Both the position numbers and the translations under genes were made by a program. The notes under the pieces are model-generated. The model saw nothing but the letters and a program-made list of their open reading frames with translations, searched no databases and was not told the DNA's origin. 50,441 nucleotides of DNA, from NCBI GenBank assembly GCA_913046215.1, contig CAJWRJ010000010.1, positions 1 through 50,441 on the forward strand. Direction: 5' to 3'. Of this stretch, positions 9,794-21,149 are shown one piece after another; the first letter of the stretch is position 1, and every line of letters starts with the position of its first letter. Source of the stretch: an uncultured Legionellales bacterium. Its GTDB lineage: Bacteria; Pseudomonadota; Gammaproteobacteria; Eutrophobiales; Eutrophobiaceae.

Positions 9794-10414
9794 CTACAAT
9801 CTAAATGAACGCGCTAAAATATAAAATTCCCTCGATTTATCCCGAGATGCGCTTGGTTTCCTGACTAGTACTTTGTCAAACTTCTGCTTCAGTAGTTCTC
9901 TAAATGCTTTTATACCCTCACCTTCAAATAGCTTTATAAGTAAATTACCATCTGCCTTTAATGTTTGAGTGCAAAAAACTAGTACTAGTTCAGCCTGAGC
10001 TAAATTTCTCGACTGATCTGTCGTTTTAATACCCGTTAGATTGGGGGCCATGTCAGAAATTACAAGGTCTGCTCCATTATTTCCTGTATGTCTTAGACAC
10101 TTTTTTAGGACGCTCTTATCTGTAAAATCCCCAGTTATGTGCGTTACATGCTTTATCGATTCCATAGGGAGCAGGTCAATAGCGATAATTTTTCCTTTTG
10201 ATTTAATAATACTACTAAGATATTGCGACCAACTCCCAGGTGATGATCCTAAATCAACCACGCAATAGTTTGACTTTATCAAATCGTCCTTTTGATTAAT
10301 TTCCATGAGTTTATATACAGCTCTAGAGCGAAAATTGAACTCACGTGCCTTCTTTACATAAAAATCTTTATTTTGTGAGTATAGCCACTGTCTATTAGAT
10401 TTATTTTTCGTCAT
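9794..10414 (-). CDS. rlmE: 23S rRNA 2'-O-ribose U2552 methyltransferase
   Basis: SAM-dependent RrmJ/FtsJ methyltransferase that modifies U2552 of 23S rRNA in the A-site region of the 50S subunit. The 206-residue protein has the basic N-terminus, SRAVYKLMEI, the SAM motif VVDLGSSPGSWSQYL, the catalytic Asp region DLVISDMAPNLTG, and a downstream Lys in LIKLFEGEG. Length is usual (about 208). It lies between greA and ftsH, a conserved neighbourhood; yhbY, which often sits beside rlmE, is next to metG here. Confidence 0.95.
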   Translation of the reverse strand: MTKNKSNRQWLYSQNKDFYVKKAREFNFRSRAVYKLMEINQKDDLIKSNYCVVDLGSSPGSWSQYLSSIIKSKGKIIAIDLLPMESIKHVTHITGDFTDKSVLKKCLRHTGNNGADLVISDMAPNLTGIKTTDQSRNLAQAELVLVFCTQTLKADGNLLIKLFEGEGIKAFRELLKQKFDKVLVRKPSASRDKSREFYILARSFRL

Positions 10415-10426
10415 CCGATAAACAAA

Positions 10427-10903
10427 TCATACATATTCTATATTAATAATTTCATACTCAATGAGACCACTGGGCGCGTTTACATCAACAATATCTCCTT
10501 TTTTCTTACCTATAAGTGAACGCGCAATTGGTGATGCAATTGAAATTAATCCTGCTTTTATATCGGCCTCTAATTCCCCGACTATTTGATATGTAACTTC
10601 TTTATCTGTTTCAAGATTTAAAATTTTAACAGTCGCACCAAAAACTACTTTATCCTTCTCATTAATTTCCTTTACATCAATAATCTGAACTTCTGCAAGA
10701 GTCGATTCAATCTTGTTTATGCGCCCTTCCGTAAAACTTTGTTGTTCTCTCGCTGCGTGATATTCAGCGTTTTCACTTAAATCACCATGTGCTCTGGCCT
10801 CAGCAATTGCAGCAGTTATACGAGGTCGTTCAACTGTTTTCAATTCGTGCAACTGTTCACGTAATCTCTCTGCTCCAGTTTTTGTAATTGGGGATTTAGT
10901 CAT
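10427..10903 (-). CDS. greA: Transcription elongation factor GreA
   Basis: Stimulates transcript cleavage by backtracked RNA polymerase through the secondary channel. I chose the ATG at 10903 (158 residues, [14 protein letters not shown]) over the in-frame ATG at 10918. The shorter form has the standard GreA length, and GAGGG sits about 7 bases upstream as ribosome-binding site. The N-terminal coiled coil contains [20 protein letters not shown], with the acidic tip residues; the C-terminal domain has [14 protein letters not shown]. The ATG overlaps the carB stop (TATGACTAA), so translation is probably coupled to carB. Confidence 0.95.
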   Translation of the reverse strand: MTKSPITKTGAERLREQLHELKTVERPRITAAIAEARAHGDLSENAEYHAAREQQSFTEGRINKIESTLAEVQIIDVKEINEKDKVVFGATVKILNLETDKEVTYQIVGELEADIKAGLISIASPIARSLIGKKKGDIVDVNAPSGLIEYEIINIEYV

Positions 10904-13900
10904 AGGAAATACCCTCATGTAATTCTTGCAAACTAATTACGTTACTTTTTTCCCTTTGCTTTAATGCTTCAACTGTTGCTTGGGCAGCTGCCATTGTTGT
11001 TGTATAAAATACTTTATGTTGCAATGCAGTCCTTCTTATAGAAAAAGAATCTGCTATTGCATCTTTATCTTCTGTTGTATTGACAATCAAATCGATTTCG
11101 TTCTTTTCTAACATATCAACTATGTGCGGTGTTCCCTCTCTTACTTTATTAATCTTCGTACATTTTATACCTGCTTTGTTTAAAATGTTATTGGTTCCTG
11201 ATGTTGCAGATATCTCGAATCCCAAACTTGCTAGCTCTTGAGCTACATTTATTGCTAGTTCTTTATCTATATCTTTAACACTTATAAATGCATGCCCTGA
11301 GCTTGACAGCTTCTCTCCTGCTGCTGACTGCCCTTTAGCAAAGGCTTCGCCAAAAGTTTTGCCAATGCCCATTACTTCTCCTGTTGATTTCATCTCCGGA
11401 CCTAAAAGCGGATCAACACCTGGAAACTTTATAAATGGAAATACTGACTCTTTAACGTGATAATAATTTAATTTTGGCATCTTAGTTATCCCTTGAGATT
11501 TTAAACTATTACCAACCATACAATTCACTGCAATCTTAGCAATCGGGAATCCTGTTGCTTTTGACACAAAAGGTACTGTTCGGGACGCTCTTGGATTGAC
11601 TTCAAGCACAAAAATATCATCCCCTTGAATGGCAAACTGAGTATTCATCAAACCAATAACATTTAAACCCTTAGCAAGAGAAGTTACTTGTTTTGCCAGC
11701 TCCTCTTGTATAGATTCAGTCAAACTAAAAGGTGGAAGCGAACAAGCTGAATCGCCAGAGTGTACGCCTGCCTGTTCAATATGCTCCATGATACCCGCAA
11801 TAAAAACATCATTGCCATCAGAAACAGCATCTACATCAACTTCAGTAGCATCATTTAAAAACCTATCAAGAAGTACAGGTGATGAATTTGATACTTGAAC
11901 TGCTTTTCCCATATAGTCTCTAAGATCATTTTCGTTGTAAACAATTTCCATTGCACGCCCCCCTAATACATAAGAAGGCCTAACAACTAACGGAAATCCA
12001 ATCTTGTTCGCAGAACTAACTGCTTCGTCAATATTTCTTACAGTTTTATTTGGGGGTTGCCTTAATCCGATATCGTTTAATAATTTTTGGAATCTCTCTC
12101 TATCTTCTGCTAGATCGATTGAATCTGGACTAGTCCCAATAATCGGTACACCCTCCTTTTCAAGATCACGGGCAAGCTTTAATGGTGTCTGACCTCCGTA
12201 TTGAACAATCACCCCGAAGGGATTTTCAATATTAATAATTTCTAAAACATTTTCTAATGTTAGTGGTTCGAAATAAAGTCGATCAGATGTGTCATAATCA
12301 GTTGATACTGTTTCTGGATTACAATTAACCATAATGGTTTCATATCCAGCATCGCGCATTGCAAAAGCAGCTTGCACACAACAATAATCAAATTCAATGC
12401 CTTGCCCAATTCTATTTGGACCGCCACCCAAAACCATAATTTTTTTTCTTTTACTAGGCAGCGCTTCACATTCATTGCTGTAGCAAGAGTACATATAAGC
12501 GGTTGTTGATTCGAATTCAGCAGCACACGAATCAACGCGCTTATAAATAGGTCTAATATTCATTTTAATCCTCATACTACGTACTTCTGATTCAGTTTTT
12601 CTAAATAACTCAGCTAATCTAGAATCAGAGAACCCCATCTGTTTTAATTTCAAAAAACGTTCGCGAGTTAATGATCTTAAATCTTCATTTATTATGGTTT
12701 TTTCTGTTTCAACTAAATTATAAATTTGTACTAAAAACCATCGATCTATCTGTGTAATTTTATAAACATCATCTATATTCAAACCATATCTAAATGCGTC
12801 AGCAACATACCAAAGTCGATGAGCTCCTGGTTGAGACAACTCTTTCTTAAGTTTTTCAATAGAATATTCTGATTCAGGTAGCATCTCACTCAAACCATTA
12901 ACATTAGTTTCTAGACCACAAAGTGCTTTTTGTAATGATTCTTGAAAAGTAAGACCAATGGCCATTACCTCACCGACTGACTTCATCTGTGTTGTTAATC
13001 TATCATCTGCTTGAGGAAACTTTTCAAAAGTAAAACGAGGTATTTTAGTTACAATATAATCAATCGTTGGTTCAAATGAAGCTGGTGTAACTCCTCCTGT
13101 TATCTCGTTTTTTAGTTCATCTAAAGTAAAACCAACGGCAAGTTTTGCAGCTACCTTTGCGATTGGGAATCCTGTAGCCTTCGAAGCTAACGCCGATGAA
13201 CGAGAAACCCTAGGGTTCATCTCGATTATAATCAATTCTCCATTTTTAGGATTGACTGCAAACTGAACATTCGACCCTCCTGTGTCTACACCAATTTCGC
13301 GTAATACCTTTATTGAAGCATCACGCATAATTTGATATTCCTTATCTGTTAGAGTTTGTGCCGGCGCAATAGTAATCGAATCTCCAGTATGAATGCCCAT
13401 TGGATCTAAATTCTCAATTGAACACACAATAATACAATTGTCATTCTTATCTCTTACGACCTCCATTTCATATTCTTTCCAGCCCAAAGCTGACTCCTCG
13501 ACCAAAATTTCTGATACCGGTGACGCATCAAGTCCTTTTTCACAAATATCGAAATACTCATTTTCATTGTATGCAATACCTCCTCCCGTTCCACCCAAAG
13601 TAAATGATGGACGAATTATCGCTGGAAACCCTATTGCATCTAATGCATCTTTTGCTTGTTCTATATCATGAACTATTTGAGATTTTGGCATGGATAAGCC
13701 AATACCTAACATCGCTTTTCTGAACAACTCACGATCTTCAGCTTTATCAATTGCATCTTTCGATGCGCCGATCATTTCTACACCATACTTTTCCAACACA
13801 CCATGTTTATCAAGATCAAGAGCGCAGTTCAACGCAGTTTGTCCTCCCATTGTTGGAAGTAAAGCATCAGGTTTCTCACGCTCTATAATTTTCTCAACAG

Positions 13901-14117
13901 TTTTCCAATCAACTGGTTCTACATATGTAGCATCGGCCATATCGGGATCTGTCATGATAGTTGCGGGATTTGAATTAACGAGTATAACTTTATATCCCTC
14001 TTCACGAAGAGCTTTGCACGCTTGTGCTCCGGAGTAATCAAATTCACATGCCTGCCCAATTACAATTGGACCTGCGCCAATAATTAATATGCTATTTATA
14101 TCTGTTCTCTTTGGCAT
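10896..14117 (-). CDS. carB: Carbamoyl-phosphate synthase, large subunit
   Basis: Makes carbamoyl phosphate from bicarbonate, ATP and ammonia channelled from CarA (EC 6.3.5.5), for pyrimidine and arginine synthesis. The 1073-residue protein has the duplicated ATP-grasp layout: an N-terminal half ([17 protein letters not shown], later [10 protein letters not shown]) and a C-terminal half ([16 protein letters not shown], later [12 protein letters not shown]). A C-terminal MGS-like allosteric domain contains [15 protein letters not shown]. Length matches the usual 1073. It begins 8 bases after carA and overlaps greA at its stop. Confidence 0.97.
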   Translation of the reverse strand: MPKRTDINSILIIGAGPIVIGQACEFDYSGAQACKALREEGYKVILVNSNPATIMTDPDMADATYVEPVDWKTVEKIIEREKPDALLPTMGGQTALNCALDLDKHGVLEKYGVEMIGASKDAIDKAEDRELFRKAMLGIGLSMPKSQIVHDIEQAKDALDAIGFPAIIRPSFTLGGTGGGIAYNENEYFDICEKGLDASPVSEILVEESALGWKEYEMEVVRDKNDNCIIVCSIENLDPMGIHTGDSITIAPAQTLTDKEYQIMRDASIKVLREIGVDTGGSNVQFAVNPKNGELIIIEMNPRVSRSSALASKATGFPIAKVAAKLAVGFTLDELKNEITGGVTPASFEPTIDYIVTKIPRFTFEKFPQADDRLTTQMKSVGEVMAIGLTFQESLQKALCGLETNVNGLSEMLPESEYSIEKLKKELSQPGAHRLWYVADAFRYGLNIDDVYKITQIDRWFLVQIYNLVETEKTIINEDLRSLTRERFLKLKQMGFSDSRLAELFRKTESEVRSMRIKMNIRPIYKRVDSCAAEFESTTAYMYSCYSNECEALPSKRKKIMVLGGGPNRIGQGIEFDYCCVQAAFAMRDAGYETIMVNCNPETVSTDYDTSDRLYFEPLTLENVLEIINIENPFGVIVQYGGQTPLKLARDLEKEGVPIIGTSPDSIDLAEDRERFQKLLNDIGLRQPPNKTVRNIDEAVSSANKIGFPLVVRPSYVLGGRAMEIVYNENDLRDYMGKAVQVSNSSPVLLDRFLNDATEVDVDAVSDGNDVFIAGIMEHIEQAGVHSGDSACSLPPFSLTESIQEELAKQVTSLAKGLNVIGLMNTQFAIQGDDIFVLEVNPRASRTVPFVSKATGFPIAKIAVNCMVGNSLKSQGITKMPKLNYYHVKESVFPFIKFPGVDPLLGPEMKSTGEVMGIGKTFGEAFAKGQSAAGEKLSSSGHAFISVKDIDKELAINVAQELASLGFEISATSGTNNILNKAGIKCTKINKVREGTPHIVDMLEKNEIDLIVNTTEDKDAIADSFSIRRTALQHKVFYTTTMAAAQATVEALKQREKSNVISLQELHEGISYD

Positions 14118-14125
14118 AAATATAT

Positions 14126-15256
14126 TTAGTTCGTATTTTCTTCCATCAGCTCAATGAAATGATTAAAAAGTGGAAGCAAATCACGAGGTCCGGGGCTTGC
14201 TTCAGGATGCCCCTGAAATCCAAATATAGGAAATCTTTTGTGATGTACTCCCTGCAAAGAGCCATCAAATAGAGAGCGATGGGTTGCTTGCAAATCTTTT
14301 GGTAAAGATTCTTCATCAACAGCAAAACCATGATTTTGACTTGTAATTAAAACTCTCTTGTCAGCAAGAGATAACACTGGGTGATTTGCTCCGTGATGGC
14401 CAAATTTCATTTTCACCGTTTTGGCTCCAAGCGCTAACGATAAAAGTTGGTGGCCTAAACAAATACCAAAAACGGGTATTCCTGTAGTTATGATTTTTTT
14501 TATTGCCGAAATAGCATAATCACATGCATCTGGATCACCGGGCCCATTTGATAAGAAAATACCATCGGGTTTTTCTTTTAAAACTTCCTCAGCTGTATAT
14601 TTTGCTGGTACTACAGTAACCTCACACCCCAAATCAACTAATATTTTAAGTATGTTTCTTTTAATACCATAATCATATGCGACAATACGATGCTTATTTT
14701 TATTTTTGGTAGTTGATTTCCTCTTCAAATGCCAAACCCCCTGAGACCAAATATATGATGTCTGAGTCGTGACCTCTTTTGCTAAATCCATTCCCACCAA
14801 ACCACCAAATGATTTTGCTTTATTTATCGCGTTTTCAATTTTGATATCTGAGCCTACAATAATGTAACCTTTCATTGCCCCATTTTTGCGTATATGTCTT
14901 GTTAGTTGACGCGTATCAATACCTGCAATTGCAACGATCTTATGTTTTTTCAAATATTCGGCTAAATTATTTTCACTCCTCCAATTACTTGCTGTAATAG
15001 ATAAATCTCTTATTATTAGACCACTAACATAAACACGATTTGATTCCTCATCATCATCGTTAATACCTACATTCCCTATGTGGGGATGCGTTAGTGTGAC
15101 AATTTGTTTGTAATACGATGGATCTGTAAGTATTTCCTGATAGCCCGTCATTGCCGTGTTGAAAACAACCTCCCCTGTTGCTTCTCCGCTAATGCCAAAA
15201 GAAACACCATAAAATACAGAGCCATCTTCAAGAGCCAATAAGGCTTTATCTGTCAA
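14126..15256 (-). CDS. carA: Carbamoyl-phosphate synthase, small (glutaminase) subunit
   Basis: Class I glutamine amidotransferase subunit supplying ammonia to CarB. The 376-residue protein has the CarA N-terminal domain ([15 protein letters not shown]) and a GATase domain with the nucleophile in [10 protein letters not shown] and the His/Glu pair in [15 protein letters not shown]. The start must be TTG at 15254-15256, since [12 protein letters not shown] aligns with family starts and no in-frame ATG is near. GAGAGG about ten bases upstream can serve as ribosome-binding site. A six-codon reading frame (ATG at 15273) overlaps this TTG. The acs terminator lies just upstream. Confidence 0.95.
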   Translation of the reverse strand: MTDKALLALEDGSVFYGVSFGISGEATGEVVFNTAMTGYQEILTDPSYYKQIVTLTHPHIGNVGINDDDEESNRVYVSGLIIRDLSITASNWRSENNLAEYLKKHKIVAIAGIDTRQLTRHIRKNGAMKGYIIVGSDIKIENAINKAKSFGGLVGMDLAKEVTTQTSYIWSQGVWHLKRKSTTKNKNKHRIVAYDYGIKRNILKILVDLGCEVTVVPAKYTAEEVLKEKPDGIFLSNGPGDPDACDYAISAIKKIITTGIPVFGICLGHQLLSLALGAKTVKMKFGHHGANHPVLSLADKRVLITSQNHGFAVDEESLPKDLQATHRSLFDGSLQGVHHKRFPIFGFQGHPEASPGPRDLLPLFNHFIELMEENTN

Positions 15257-15279
15257 AAAATATAACCTCTCATGGACAT

Positions 15280-15310
15280 AAAAAAGGGAGTTGCTCTGGT
15301 GGCAACTCCC
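15280..15310 (-). terminator. Rho-independent terminator after acs
   Basis: On the minus strand, GGGAGTTGC (15302-15310) pairs perfectly with GCAACTCCC (15286-15294) around a 7-base loop. A T-run follows (complement of 15280-15285). It lies between the acs stop (15361) and the carA start (15256), so it ends the acs transcript and means carAB needs its own promoter downstream of the hairpin, or read-through. Confidence 0.9.
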
Positions 15311-15360
15311 GATATTGTTGATATATTGTAAGCTATCAAGACATTGGGTGTCTAGACGAA

Positions 15361-17298
15361 CTATTTATTTTCTCTATTTTCAATAAGATTATTAACAACT
15401 TTAGGCTCAGCAAGAGTACTTGTATCCCCTAAATCATCTACCTCATTATGCGCAATTTTTCTTAAAATTCGTCGCATAATTTTACCAGATCGAGTTTTTG
15501 GTAACCCTGGTGACCACTGAATTATATCTGGGCAGGCAAATGGGCCTATCTCGGTGCGTACGTGTCGAAGAAGTTCTTGTTTTAATTCGTCGGAGGGCTG
15601 AACACCGTCGTTTAGAGTGACATACACATAGATCCCTTGACCTTTGATATCATGGGGATAACCGACGACAGCTGATTCAGCAACATCACGATGAAGTACT
15701 AGTGCGCTCTCAATTTCCGCTGTACCCATACGATGTCCGGAAACATTAATTACGTCATCAATTCTTCCGGTTATCCAATAATAGCCATCAATATCTTTAC
15801 GTGCCCCATCGCCGCTAAAATACAGACCAGGATATGATGTAAAATAGGTATTCTTAAAACGCTCATGATCTCCAAAAACTGTGCGCATTTGGCCCGGCCA
15901 TGACCGCTTAAAGCATAAAGAACCCTCTCCTGCACCTTTAATTTCATTTCCTTTTTCATCTACTAAACAGGGCTCGATTCCAAAAAATGGTAGCGTTGCC
16001 GAACCTGGTTTTAAATCAGTTGCGCCAGGTAAAGGGGTGATTAGATGGCCTCCGGTTTCAGTTTGCCACCAAGTGTCAATAATAGGACAACGCCCATCAC
16101 CAACAACATGATAATACCATTCCCATGCTTCTGGGTTTATTGGTTCGCCAACAGTGCCTAAAATCCGAAGACTTTTTCTCTTTGTTGATTTGACAAAATC
16201 TTCTCCCTTACACATCAATGCACGGATTGCTGTTGGTGCTGTGTAAAAAATATTTACTTTATGCTTGTCAACAACCTGCCAGAAACGACTTGCATCTGGG
16301 TAAGTTGGCACTCCTTCAAACATTAGTGTTGTCGCTCCATTACAAAGTGGGCCGTAGATTATATATGAGTGCCCAGTAACCCAACCAACATCAGCTGTAC
16401 ACCAATAAATATCATTATCACGATAATCGAATACATACTTATGTGTCATTGCAGTGAATAAGAGATAACCAGCTGTTGAATGTAGAACGCCTTTTGGTTT
16501 TCCGGTTGACCCAGAAGTATATAAAATGAATAAAGGATCCTCTGCGTCCATTTCTTCTGCTGGGCAATTAGACGAAACTTTTTCCATTGCCTCATGATAA
16601 AAAATATCACGATTTTTATTCCAAGCAATTTTTCTACCAGTTCGCTGAATAACAACAGTAGTGTGCACATTTGGACATTCAGTAAGAGCTATATCAACAT
16701 TTTCTTTAAGCGGTATGAAACGCCCGCCACGAATGCCCTCATCTGCTGTAACTATCAGTTTGCAATCAGAGTCCAATATGCGGTCTTTGAGTGACTCTGG
16801 TGAAAAACCACCAAAAACGACAGAGTGTATAGCGCCAATACGAGTACAAGCGAGCATTGCAACTGCTGCTTCGGGAACCATTGGCATATAAATGGATATA
16901 CAATCGCCTTTTTTAATTCCACGTGACTTTAAAACGTTGGAAAACTTACAAACTTCTTCGTGTAATTCACGGTAAGTAATATACTTTTGATCATCAGGAT
17001 TATCACCTTCCCAAATAATTGCAATCTGATCTCCTCTTTTTTCTAAATGTCGATCAATACAATTATAACTAACATTTAATTTAGCATTCTTAAACCAGCT
17101 TATTGTAATATCACTAAAATTCCACTCTTGAATAATATCCCACTTCGAAAACCAAGTTATAAATTCTTCGGCTTGCTCTTCCCAAAATACATCAGAATCA
17201 TTAATTGAGCGCGCATACATTTCTTTATATTTTTTTTCATCAATATGAGCGTTTTTAGAAATTTCACCTGATACCTTATAAACTTTTTCTTTTGCCAC
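15361..17298 (-). CDS. acs: Acetyl-CoA synthetase
   Basis: AMP-forming acetate-CoA ligase (EC 6.2.1.1) that scavenges acetate to acetyl-CoA. The 645-residue protein shows the adenylate-forming signatures [11 protein letters not shown] and the Acs motif [15 protein letters not shown]. The C-terminal [16 protein letters not shown] contains the catalytic lysine that is acetylated in Acs regulation; the acetylase cannot be judged from this window. The start is GTG at 17298 with GAGGATATA upstream. It lies 91 bases after ispG and is followed by a strong terminator. Confidence 0.97.
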   Translation of the reverse strand: MAKEKVYKVSGEISKNAHIDEKKYKEMYARSINDSDVFWEEQAEEFITWFSKWDIIQEWNFSDITISWFKNAKLNVSYNCIDRHLEKRGDQIAIIWEGDNPDDQKYITYRELHEEVCKFSNVLKSRGIKKGDCISIYMPMVPEAAVAMLACTRIGAIHSVVFGGFSPESLKDRILDSDCKLIVTADEGIRGGRFIPLKENVDIALTECPNVHTTVVIQRTGRKIAWNKNRDIFYHEAMEKVSSNCPAEEMDAEDPLFILYTSGSTGKPKGVLHSTAGYLLFTAMTHKYVFDYRDNDIYWCTADVGWVTGHSYIIYGPLCNGATTLMFEGVPTYPDASRFWQVVDKHKVNIFYTAPTAIRALMCKGEDFVKSTKRKSLRILGTVGEPINPEAWEWYYHVVGDGRCPIIDTWWQTETGGHLITPLPGATDLKPGSATLPFFGIEPCLVDEKGNEIKGAGEGSLCFKRSWPGQMRTVFGDHERFKNTYFTSYPGLYFSGDGARKDIDGYYWITGRIDDVINVSGHRMGTAEIESALVLHRDVAESAVVGYPHDIKGQGIYVYVTLNDGVQPSDELKQELLRHVRTEIGPFACPDIIQWSPGLPKTRSGKIMRRILRKIAHNEVDDLGDTSTLAEPKVVNNLIENRENK

Positions 17299-17389
17299 TA
17301 TATCCTCGTTTCTAATAATTAAGAAAATTATCTAAAGAAATTTGATCTAAAACTTGTATGCTTAAATACTTCGATTCAATCTTATTTTT

Positions 17390-18607
17390 TTATTTTTTTG
17401 AATATTTATTTTCTACATATTTATCAACAATATTTCTAAAATCCTCAACGATTTTGTCACCTTTTAACGTTACTGTTTTTTTTCCATCAATAAAAACAGG
17501 TGCAGAGGGATTCTCGCCTGTTCCGGGCAAACTAATTCCAATATCTGCATGTTTGCTCTCGCCAGGTCCGTTAACAACACAGCCCATAACAGCTAAATTC
17601 ATTTCTTCGACACCAATGTATTTCTCCCTCCATATAGGCATTTGACTACGTACATATGCCTGAATACTGTCGGCTAATTCTTGGAAAACTGTGCTCGTAG
17701 TTCTTCCGCACCCCGGGCATGCTGTTACCAGCGGTGTAAAAGACCGAAGACCCATAGTTTGTAATATTTCCTGAGCAACAATAACTTCATTGCATCTGTC
17801 ACCTCCAGGTTCCGGAGTAAGTGAAATTCTAATTGTGTCGCCAATGCCTTCCTGGAGTAATACTCCAATAGACGCTGTAGAGGCAACTATTCCCTTTGAA
17901 CCCATCCCTGCTTCAGTTAAACCCAAATGTAATGCGTAATCACATCGCTTAGCTATATTCCTATAAACTGAAATTAATTTTTGAACACCGCTTACTTTGC
18001 ATGACAATATTATGTGATCTCTAGATAAGCCTATCTTTTCGGCTTGTTCTGCGCTATTTAATGCTGAAACAATTAGTGCCTCCTGCATAACATCATCAGC
18101 ATCCAATGGATTTGTCTTTTTTGCATTTACATCCATCATTTTTGTTAATAATTCCTGGTCCAAGCTACCCCAATTAACGCCAATTCGAACGGGTTTGTCA
18201 TTGAGAATAGCTTGTTCAATCATTACCGCAAATTGATCATCCCTCTTCTTACCAAAACCAACATTACCAGGATTTATACGATATTTACTTAATGCTTGGG
18301 CACATTCAGGGTAATCTGTTAGTAGTCTATGTCCATTGTAATGAAAATCGCCAACCAGGGGGACATAACAACCTAATGCATCTAATTTTTCACGAATTTT
18401 TGCGACTGCTGCTGCTGCCTCGATTGTATTAACTGTAATTCTAACTAGCTCCGAACCTGCTGCAGCTAGCTGTTGTGTTTGTTGGACTGTCGTTTCCACG
18501 TTAGCCGTATCGGTATTAGTCATAGACTGCACAACAATTGGGTTACTACCACCAATTGTCACGGAACCAATCTTTACGGCAACACTATGTCGTCTTTTTT
18601 GAACCAT
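17390..18607 (-). CDS. ispG: 4-hydroxy-3-methylbut-2-enyl diphosphate synthase
   Basis: Iron-sulfur enzyme of the MEP isoprenoid pathway converting MEcPP to HMBPP (GcpE). The 405-residue protein starts with the TIM-barrel region ([20 protein letters not shown]). The [4Fe-4S] ligands are in ACPGCGRTT (two Cys) and [15 protein letters not shown] (third Cys plus the conserved Glu). Length is slightly above the E. coli form, as in many gammaproteobacteria. In E. coli-like genomes it sits between rodZ and hisS; here it sits beside acs and diverges from fabA. Confidence 0.96.
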   Translation of the reverse strand: MVQKRRHSVAVKIGSVTIGGSNPIVVQSMTNTDTANVETTVQQTQQLAAAGSELVRITVNTIEAAAAVAKIREKLDALGCYVPLVGDFHYNGHRLLTDYPECAQALSKYRINPGNVGFGKKRDDQFAVMIEQAILNDKPVRIGVNWGSLDQELLTKMMDVNAKKTNPLDADDVMQEALIVSALNSAEQAEKIGLSRDHIILSCKVSGVQKLISVYRNIAKRCDYALHLGLTEAGMGSKGIVASTASIGVLLQEGIGDTIRISLTPEPGGDRCNEVIVAQEILQTMGLRSFTPLVTACPGCGRTTSTVFQELADSIQAYVRSQMPIWREKYIGVEEMNLAVMGCVVNGPGESKHADIGISLPGTGENPSAPVFIDGKKTVTLKGDKIVEDFRNIVDKYVENKYSKK

Positions 18608-18656
18608 TCGATAACCTTATACAAAACACACACCTGAAGTCTAATGGGCAAATACT

Positions 18657-18673
18657 AACTGTCAAGAACAGTT
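18657..18673. promoter_or_regulatory. 17-bp inverted repeat in the ispG/fabA divergent region
   Basis: AACTGT (18657-18662) and ACAGTT (18668-18673) form perfect arms around five bases, in the 128-base gap between the divergent ispG and fabA. The size fits a dimeric repressor operator. It does not match the E. coli LexA box (its spacer is too short), nor the FabR or FadR consensus that I know. Its binder is unknown, and a chance palindrome is possible. Confidence 0.35.
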
Positions 18674-18690
18674 GTAATATATAGCGCCCC

Positions 18691-18710
18691 GTTTTTTTTA
18701 GAAAAAAAAC
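18691..18710. repeat. A/T inverted repeat (T8-AG-A8) upstream of fabA
   Basis: A G followed by eight T, then AG, then eight A and a C form a near-perfect 20-base inverted repeat, ending 25 bases before the fabA ATG. Such tracts bend DNA or form weak hairpins; a promoter or UP-element role is only a guess. Confidence 0.4.
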
Positions 18711-18735
18711 TACTGACGTGAGATAATAATAAACT

Positions 18736-19251
18736 ATGGATAAGAAAAAAAGTTACACACAAGAAGAGTTAAATCTTTGTGGCCACGGGGAAATGTTTGG
18801 GTTAAACAATGCTCAACTACCACTAAAACCTATGCTGATGTTTGATCGTATCATCGAAATTTCTAATAATGGGGGGAAAACTGGTAAAGGAGAGATTATT
18901 GCAGAACTTGATATAAATCCGGAACTCTGGTTTTTTGATTGTCATTTTGATGGAGATCCAGTTATGCCTGGCTGCCTTGGTTTAGATGCAATGTGGCAGC
19001 TGATTGGATTCTTTCTTGGTTGGTCGGGTGCTGAGGGAAAGGGACGAGCACTTGGTGCTGGCGCCGTTAAATTTTCTGGTCAAGTAACACCAAAAAATAA
19101 ATTAGTTACTTATCATGTTGATATGAGAAGAGTTGTCTTAAGAAAATTAGTTATGGGAGTAGCAGACGCTAGTATGTCTGTTGATGGTGAAGAAATTTAT
19201 GCAGCAGAAGACCTGCGTGTTGGTCTATTCAAATCGACTGAAAACTTTTAG
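18736..19251 (+). CDS. fabA: 3-hydroxydecanoyl-ACP dehydratase/isomerase
   Basis: Dehydrates 3-hydroxydecanoyl-ACP and isomerises trans-2- to cis-3-decenoyl-ACP, starting anaerobic-type unsaturated fatty acid synthesis (EC 4.2.1.59 and 5.3.3.14). The 171-residue hot-dog protein has the catalytic His70 in [15 protein letters not shown] and Asp84 in GLDAMWQ, matching the known FabA pair. Length is the usual 171-172. It is followed by fabB after 11 bases, the classical pair found in gammaproteobacteria. Two inverted repeats lie upstream; an effect on expression is unproven. Confidence 0.97.
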   Translation: MDKKKSYTQEELNLCGHGEMFGLNNAQLPLKPMLMFDRIIEISNNGGKTGKGEIIAELDINPELWFFDCHFDGDPVMPGCLGLDAMWQLIGFFLGWSGAEGKGRALGAGAVKFSGQVTPKNKLVTYHVDMRRVVLRKLVMGVADASMSVDGEEIYAAEDLRVGLFKSTENF

Positions 19252-19262
19252 GAATTATAAAA

Positions 19263-20483
19263 TTGAAACGAGTTGTCATTACAGGTATGGGAATTGTTTC
19301 CAGCATAGGTAACAATAAAATTGAAGTTTTAGATTCTCTAAAAAATAGTAAATCTGGTATTCAACATTCACCTGAGTATGCGGAACTAGAATTTCGTTCA
19401 CATGTTCATGGCTCAATAGATATCGACCTAAATGCTTTAATAGACCGTAAACAAAAACGATTTATGGGTGATAGTGCTGCATACTGTTATGTGGCAATGC
19501 AAGAGGCAATTGATGACGCTAATCTCAATGAAGCTAAAATTTCAAATGAAAGAACTGGATTAATTGTTGGTCAAGGAGGTAGTTCTAATGAAAATATGCT
19601 GGACGTTATAGACACCCTTCGTTCACGTGGTGCACGCAAAGTTGGACCAACTATGGTACCCAGAATAATGACTAGTTCGAATAGCGCATGTTTATCTGTT
19701 GCATACAAAATTAAAGGTGTTAATTATTCAATAAGCTCGGCTTGTGCAACAAGTGCTCATTGCATTGGTAACGCATATGAAATTATTCAATCTAACAAAC
19801 AGGATTTAATTTTCGCAGGTGGTGGAGAAGAGATACATTGGACATCAACATTACTTTTCGACAGCATGGGAGCTTTGTCGTCAAAATACAATGATAACCC
19901 TGAACAAGCTTCCCGGCCATACGATTCAGAACGTGATGGCTTTGTTATTTCGGGCGGAGGAAGCATTCTAGTTGTTGAAGAACTCCAACACGCCCTAGCG
20001 CGGAATGCAAAAATTTATGCTGAAATTATTGGTTATGGAGCAACTTCAGATGGATTTGATATGGTTAAACCATCCGGAGAAGGCGCAGTAAGATGCATGC
20101 AACAAGCACTGGGATCTGTTGATGCTCCAATCGATTATATCAATGCGCATGCCACAAGTACTCCTGCTGGAGATATTACGGAATTAGATGCCATCAGAAA
20201 AGTTTTCAAAAAGAAAATTCCAGTTATTAGCGCCACGAAATCACAAACGGGACATGGTTTGGGTGCCGCTGGCTCAAATGAATCGATTTATAGTTTATTA
20301 ATGTTAGAAAATAATTTTATAGCCAAATCAATGAATATATCTAAAATTGATTCGGAAGCGAAAGATATGCCAATTGCTTCAAATAGAATTGATGATGCAG
20401 AATTAAAAACCATTATGTCAAATAGCTTTGGTTTTGGAGGGACTAATGCCTGCATTATATTTCAAAAATATCCATTAAATTGA
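19263..20483 (+). CDS. fabB: Beta-ketoacyl-ACP synthase I
   Basis: Condensing enzyme that elongates cis-3-decenoyl-ACP and other acyl-ACPs (EC 2.3.1.41). The 406-residue thiolase-fold protein has the catalytic triad Cys161 ([11 protein letters not shown]), His296 ([11 protein letters not shown]) and His331 ([12 protein letters not shown]), plus the C-terminal [15 protein letters not shown]. The start is TTG at 19263; [14 protein letters not shown] fits the family start, and AGGA lies nine bases upstream at the fabA stop. No ATG is available nearby. It is probably cotranscribed with fabA. Confidence 0.96.
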   Translation: MKRVVITGMGIVSSIGNNKIEVLDSLKNSKSGIQHSPEYAELEFRSHVHGSIDIDLNALIDRKQKRFMGDSAAYCYVAMQEAIDDANLNEAKISNERTGLIVGQGGSSNENMLDVIDTLRSRGARKVGPTMVPRIMTSSNSACLSVAYKIKGVNYSISSACATSAHCIGNAYEIIQSNKQDLIFAGGGEEIHWTSTLLFDSMGALSSKYNDNPEQASRPYDSERDGFVISGGGSILVVEELQHALARNAKIYAEIIGYGATSDGFDMVKPSGEGAVRCMQQALGSVDAPIDYINAHATSTPAGDITELDAIRKVFKKKIPVISATKSQTGHGLGAAGSNESIYSLLMLENNFIAKSMNISKIDSEAKDMPIASNRIDDAELKTIMSNSFGFGGTNACIIFQKYPLN

Positions 20484-20510
20484 AATTATCGCTGCACTTA
20501 TAAATTTTCT

Positions 20511-21113
20511 ATGTCTAAATTACTTCGTATGTACAAAGCTTTTATTATTATAATCTTTTCCTTCTATGTAATTAATATTTTTGCTAAATCAGAAAATCAA
20601 AACGAATATAGAACTGACTCCGAATCATTTGCAATACCTGGACATGGTGAATTGATAATTAATGTGCCGAAAATATGGAATTACAGATATAAAACAACAA
20701 ATGATGATAAACCGCCAATAATTACTTTCTATAATCTTGATAAAAACAAAGGAGAAATATACCAATTAAACTTATCTATACTCTGGGAAGATGGTTTTCA
20801 AAGAAATATCTCATCGCCAGAATATATTCGTTCTTTGGTAGAACAAACTGGAAAAGAGGCACTAGTTCATTCAGATCAAACTAAGCTAAAACTAGAAAAA
20901 ATATCGGGAAGATATGGAGTTGGTTACTTTTTTAATCTATCAGATAGCAACGCATCTTCTGGAGAATATCAATTCCTAACTCAAGGAGCATTAGGGGTGG
21001 GGAGATTACTATTAATATTTTCTTTATTTAGTAACGATAACGACTCAATATTACAAGAGGCGCTTATGAAAATAATAATGAGTGCGAAGCATCAGAATAG
21101 AAAAGATGTGTAA
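20511..21113 (+). CDS. Secreted protein of unknown function downstream of fabAB
   Basis: I do not recognise this 200-residue protein. It has a basic start, a hydrophobic stretch (residues 10-24) and a likely signal peptidase I site after IFA (about residue 25), so it is probably periplasmic. The mature part is polar, with GHGELIINVPKIWNYRYK near 40-57 and no cysteines. A hydrophobic stretch near residues 160-172 (GALGVGRLLLIF) may be a core strand. It starts 27 bases after fabB on the same strand and converges with lexA 36 bases after its stop. No lipobox is seen. A link to fatty acid synthesis rests only on position. Confidence 0.7.
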   Translation: MSKLLRMYKAFIIIIFSFYVINIFAKSENQNEYRTDSESFAIPGHGELIINVPKIWNYRYKTTNDDKPPIITFYNLDKNKGEIYQLNLSILWEDGFQRNISSPEYIRSLVEQTGKEALVHSDQTKLKLEKISGRYGVGYFFNLSDSNASSGEYQFLTQGALGVGRLLLIFSLFSNDNDSILQEALMKIIMSAKHQNRKDV

Positions 21114-21149
21114 CTTTATATTCTGGAACCTTTATTGGGTTTTAAAGAA

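Noticed and set aside
10904-10918. Upstream ATG of greA, adding MRVFP
   Set aside because: The shorter start gives the standard 158-residue length and has GAGGG at the right distance; the longer start would bury that site in coding sequence.
13690-14037. Several open frames of 90-115 codons antisense to carB
   Set aside because: CarB is complete and highly conserved over this stretch; the antisense frames lack ribosome-binding sites and recognisable domains.
15339-15353. AGACA-TTGGG-TGTCT hairpin just after acs
   Set aside because: A five-pair stem without a T-run on either strand; the strong terminator at 15280-15310 explains the acs end.
18657-18673. AACTGT-N5-ACAGTT considered as an E. 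coli-type LexA box
   Set aside because: The SOS box needs eight bases between CTGT and ACAG; here there are five, and fabA is not an SOS gene.
21114-21149. Short AACC/GGTT hairpin between the secreted protein gene and lexA as a terminator
   Set aside because: The stem is only four to five pairs and the T-run is short; too weak to call.
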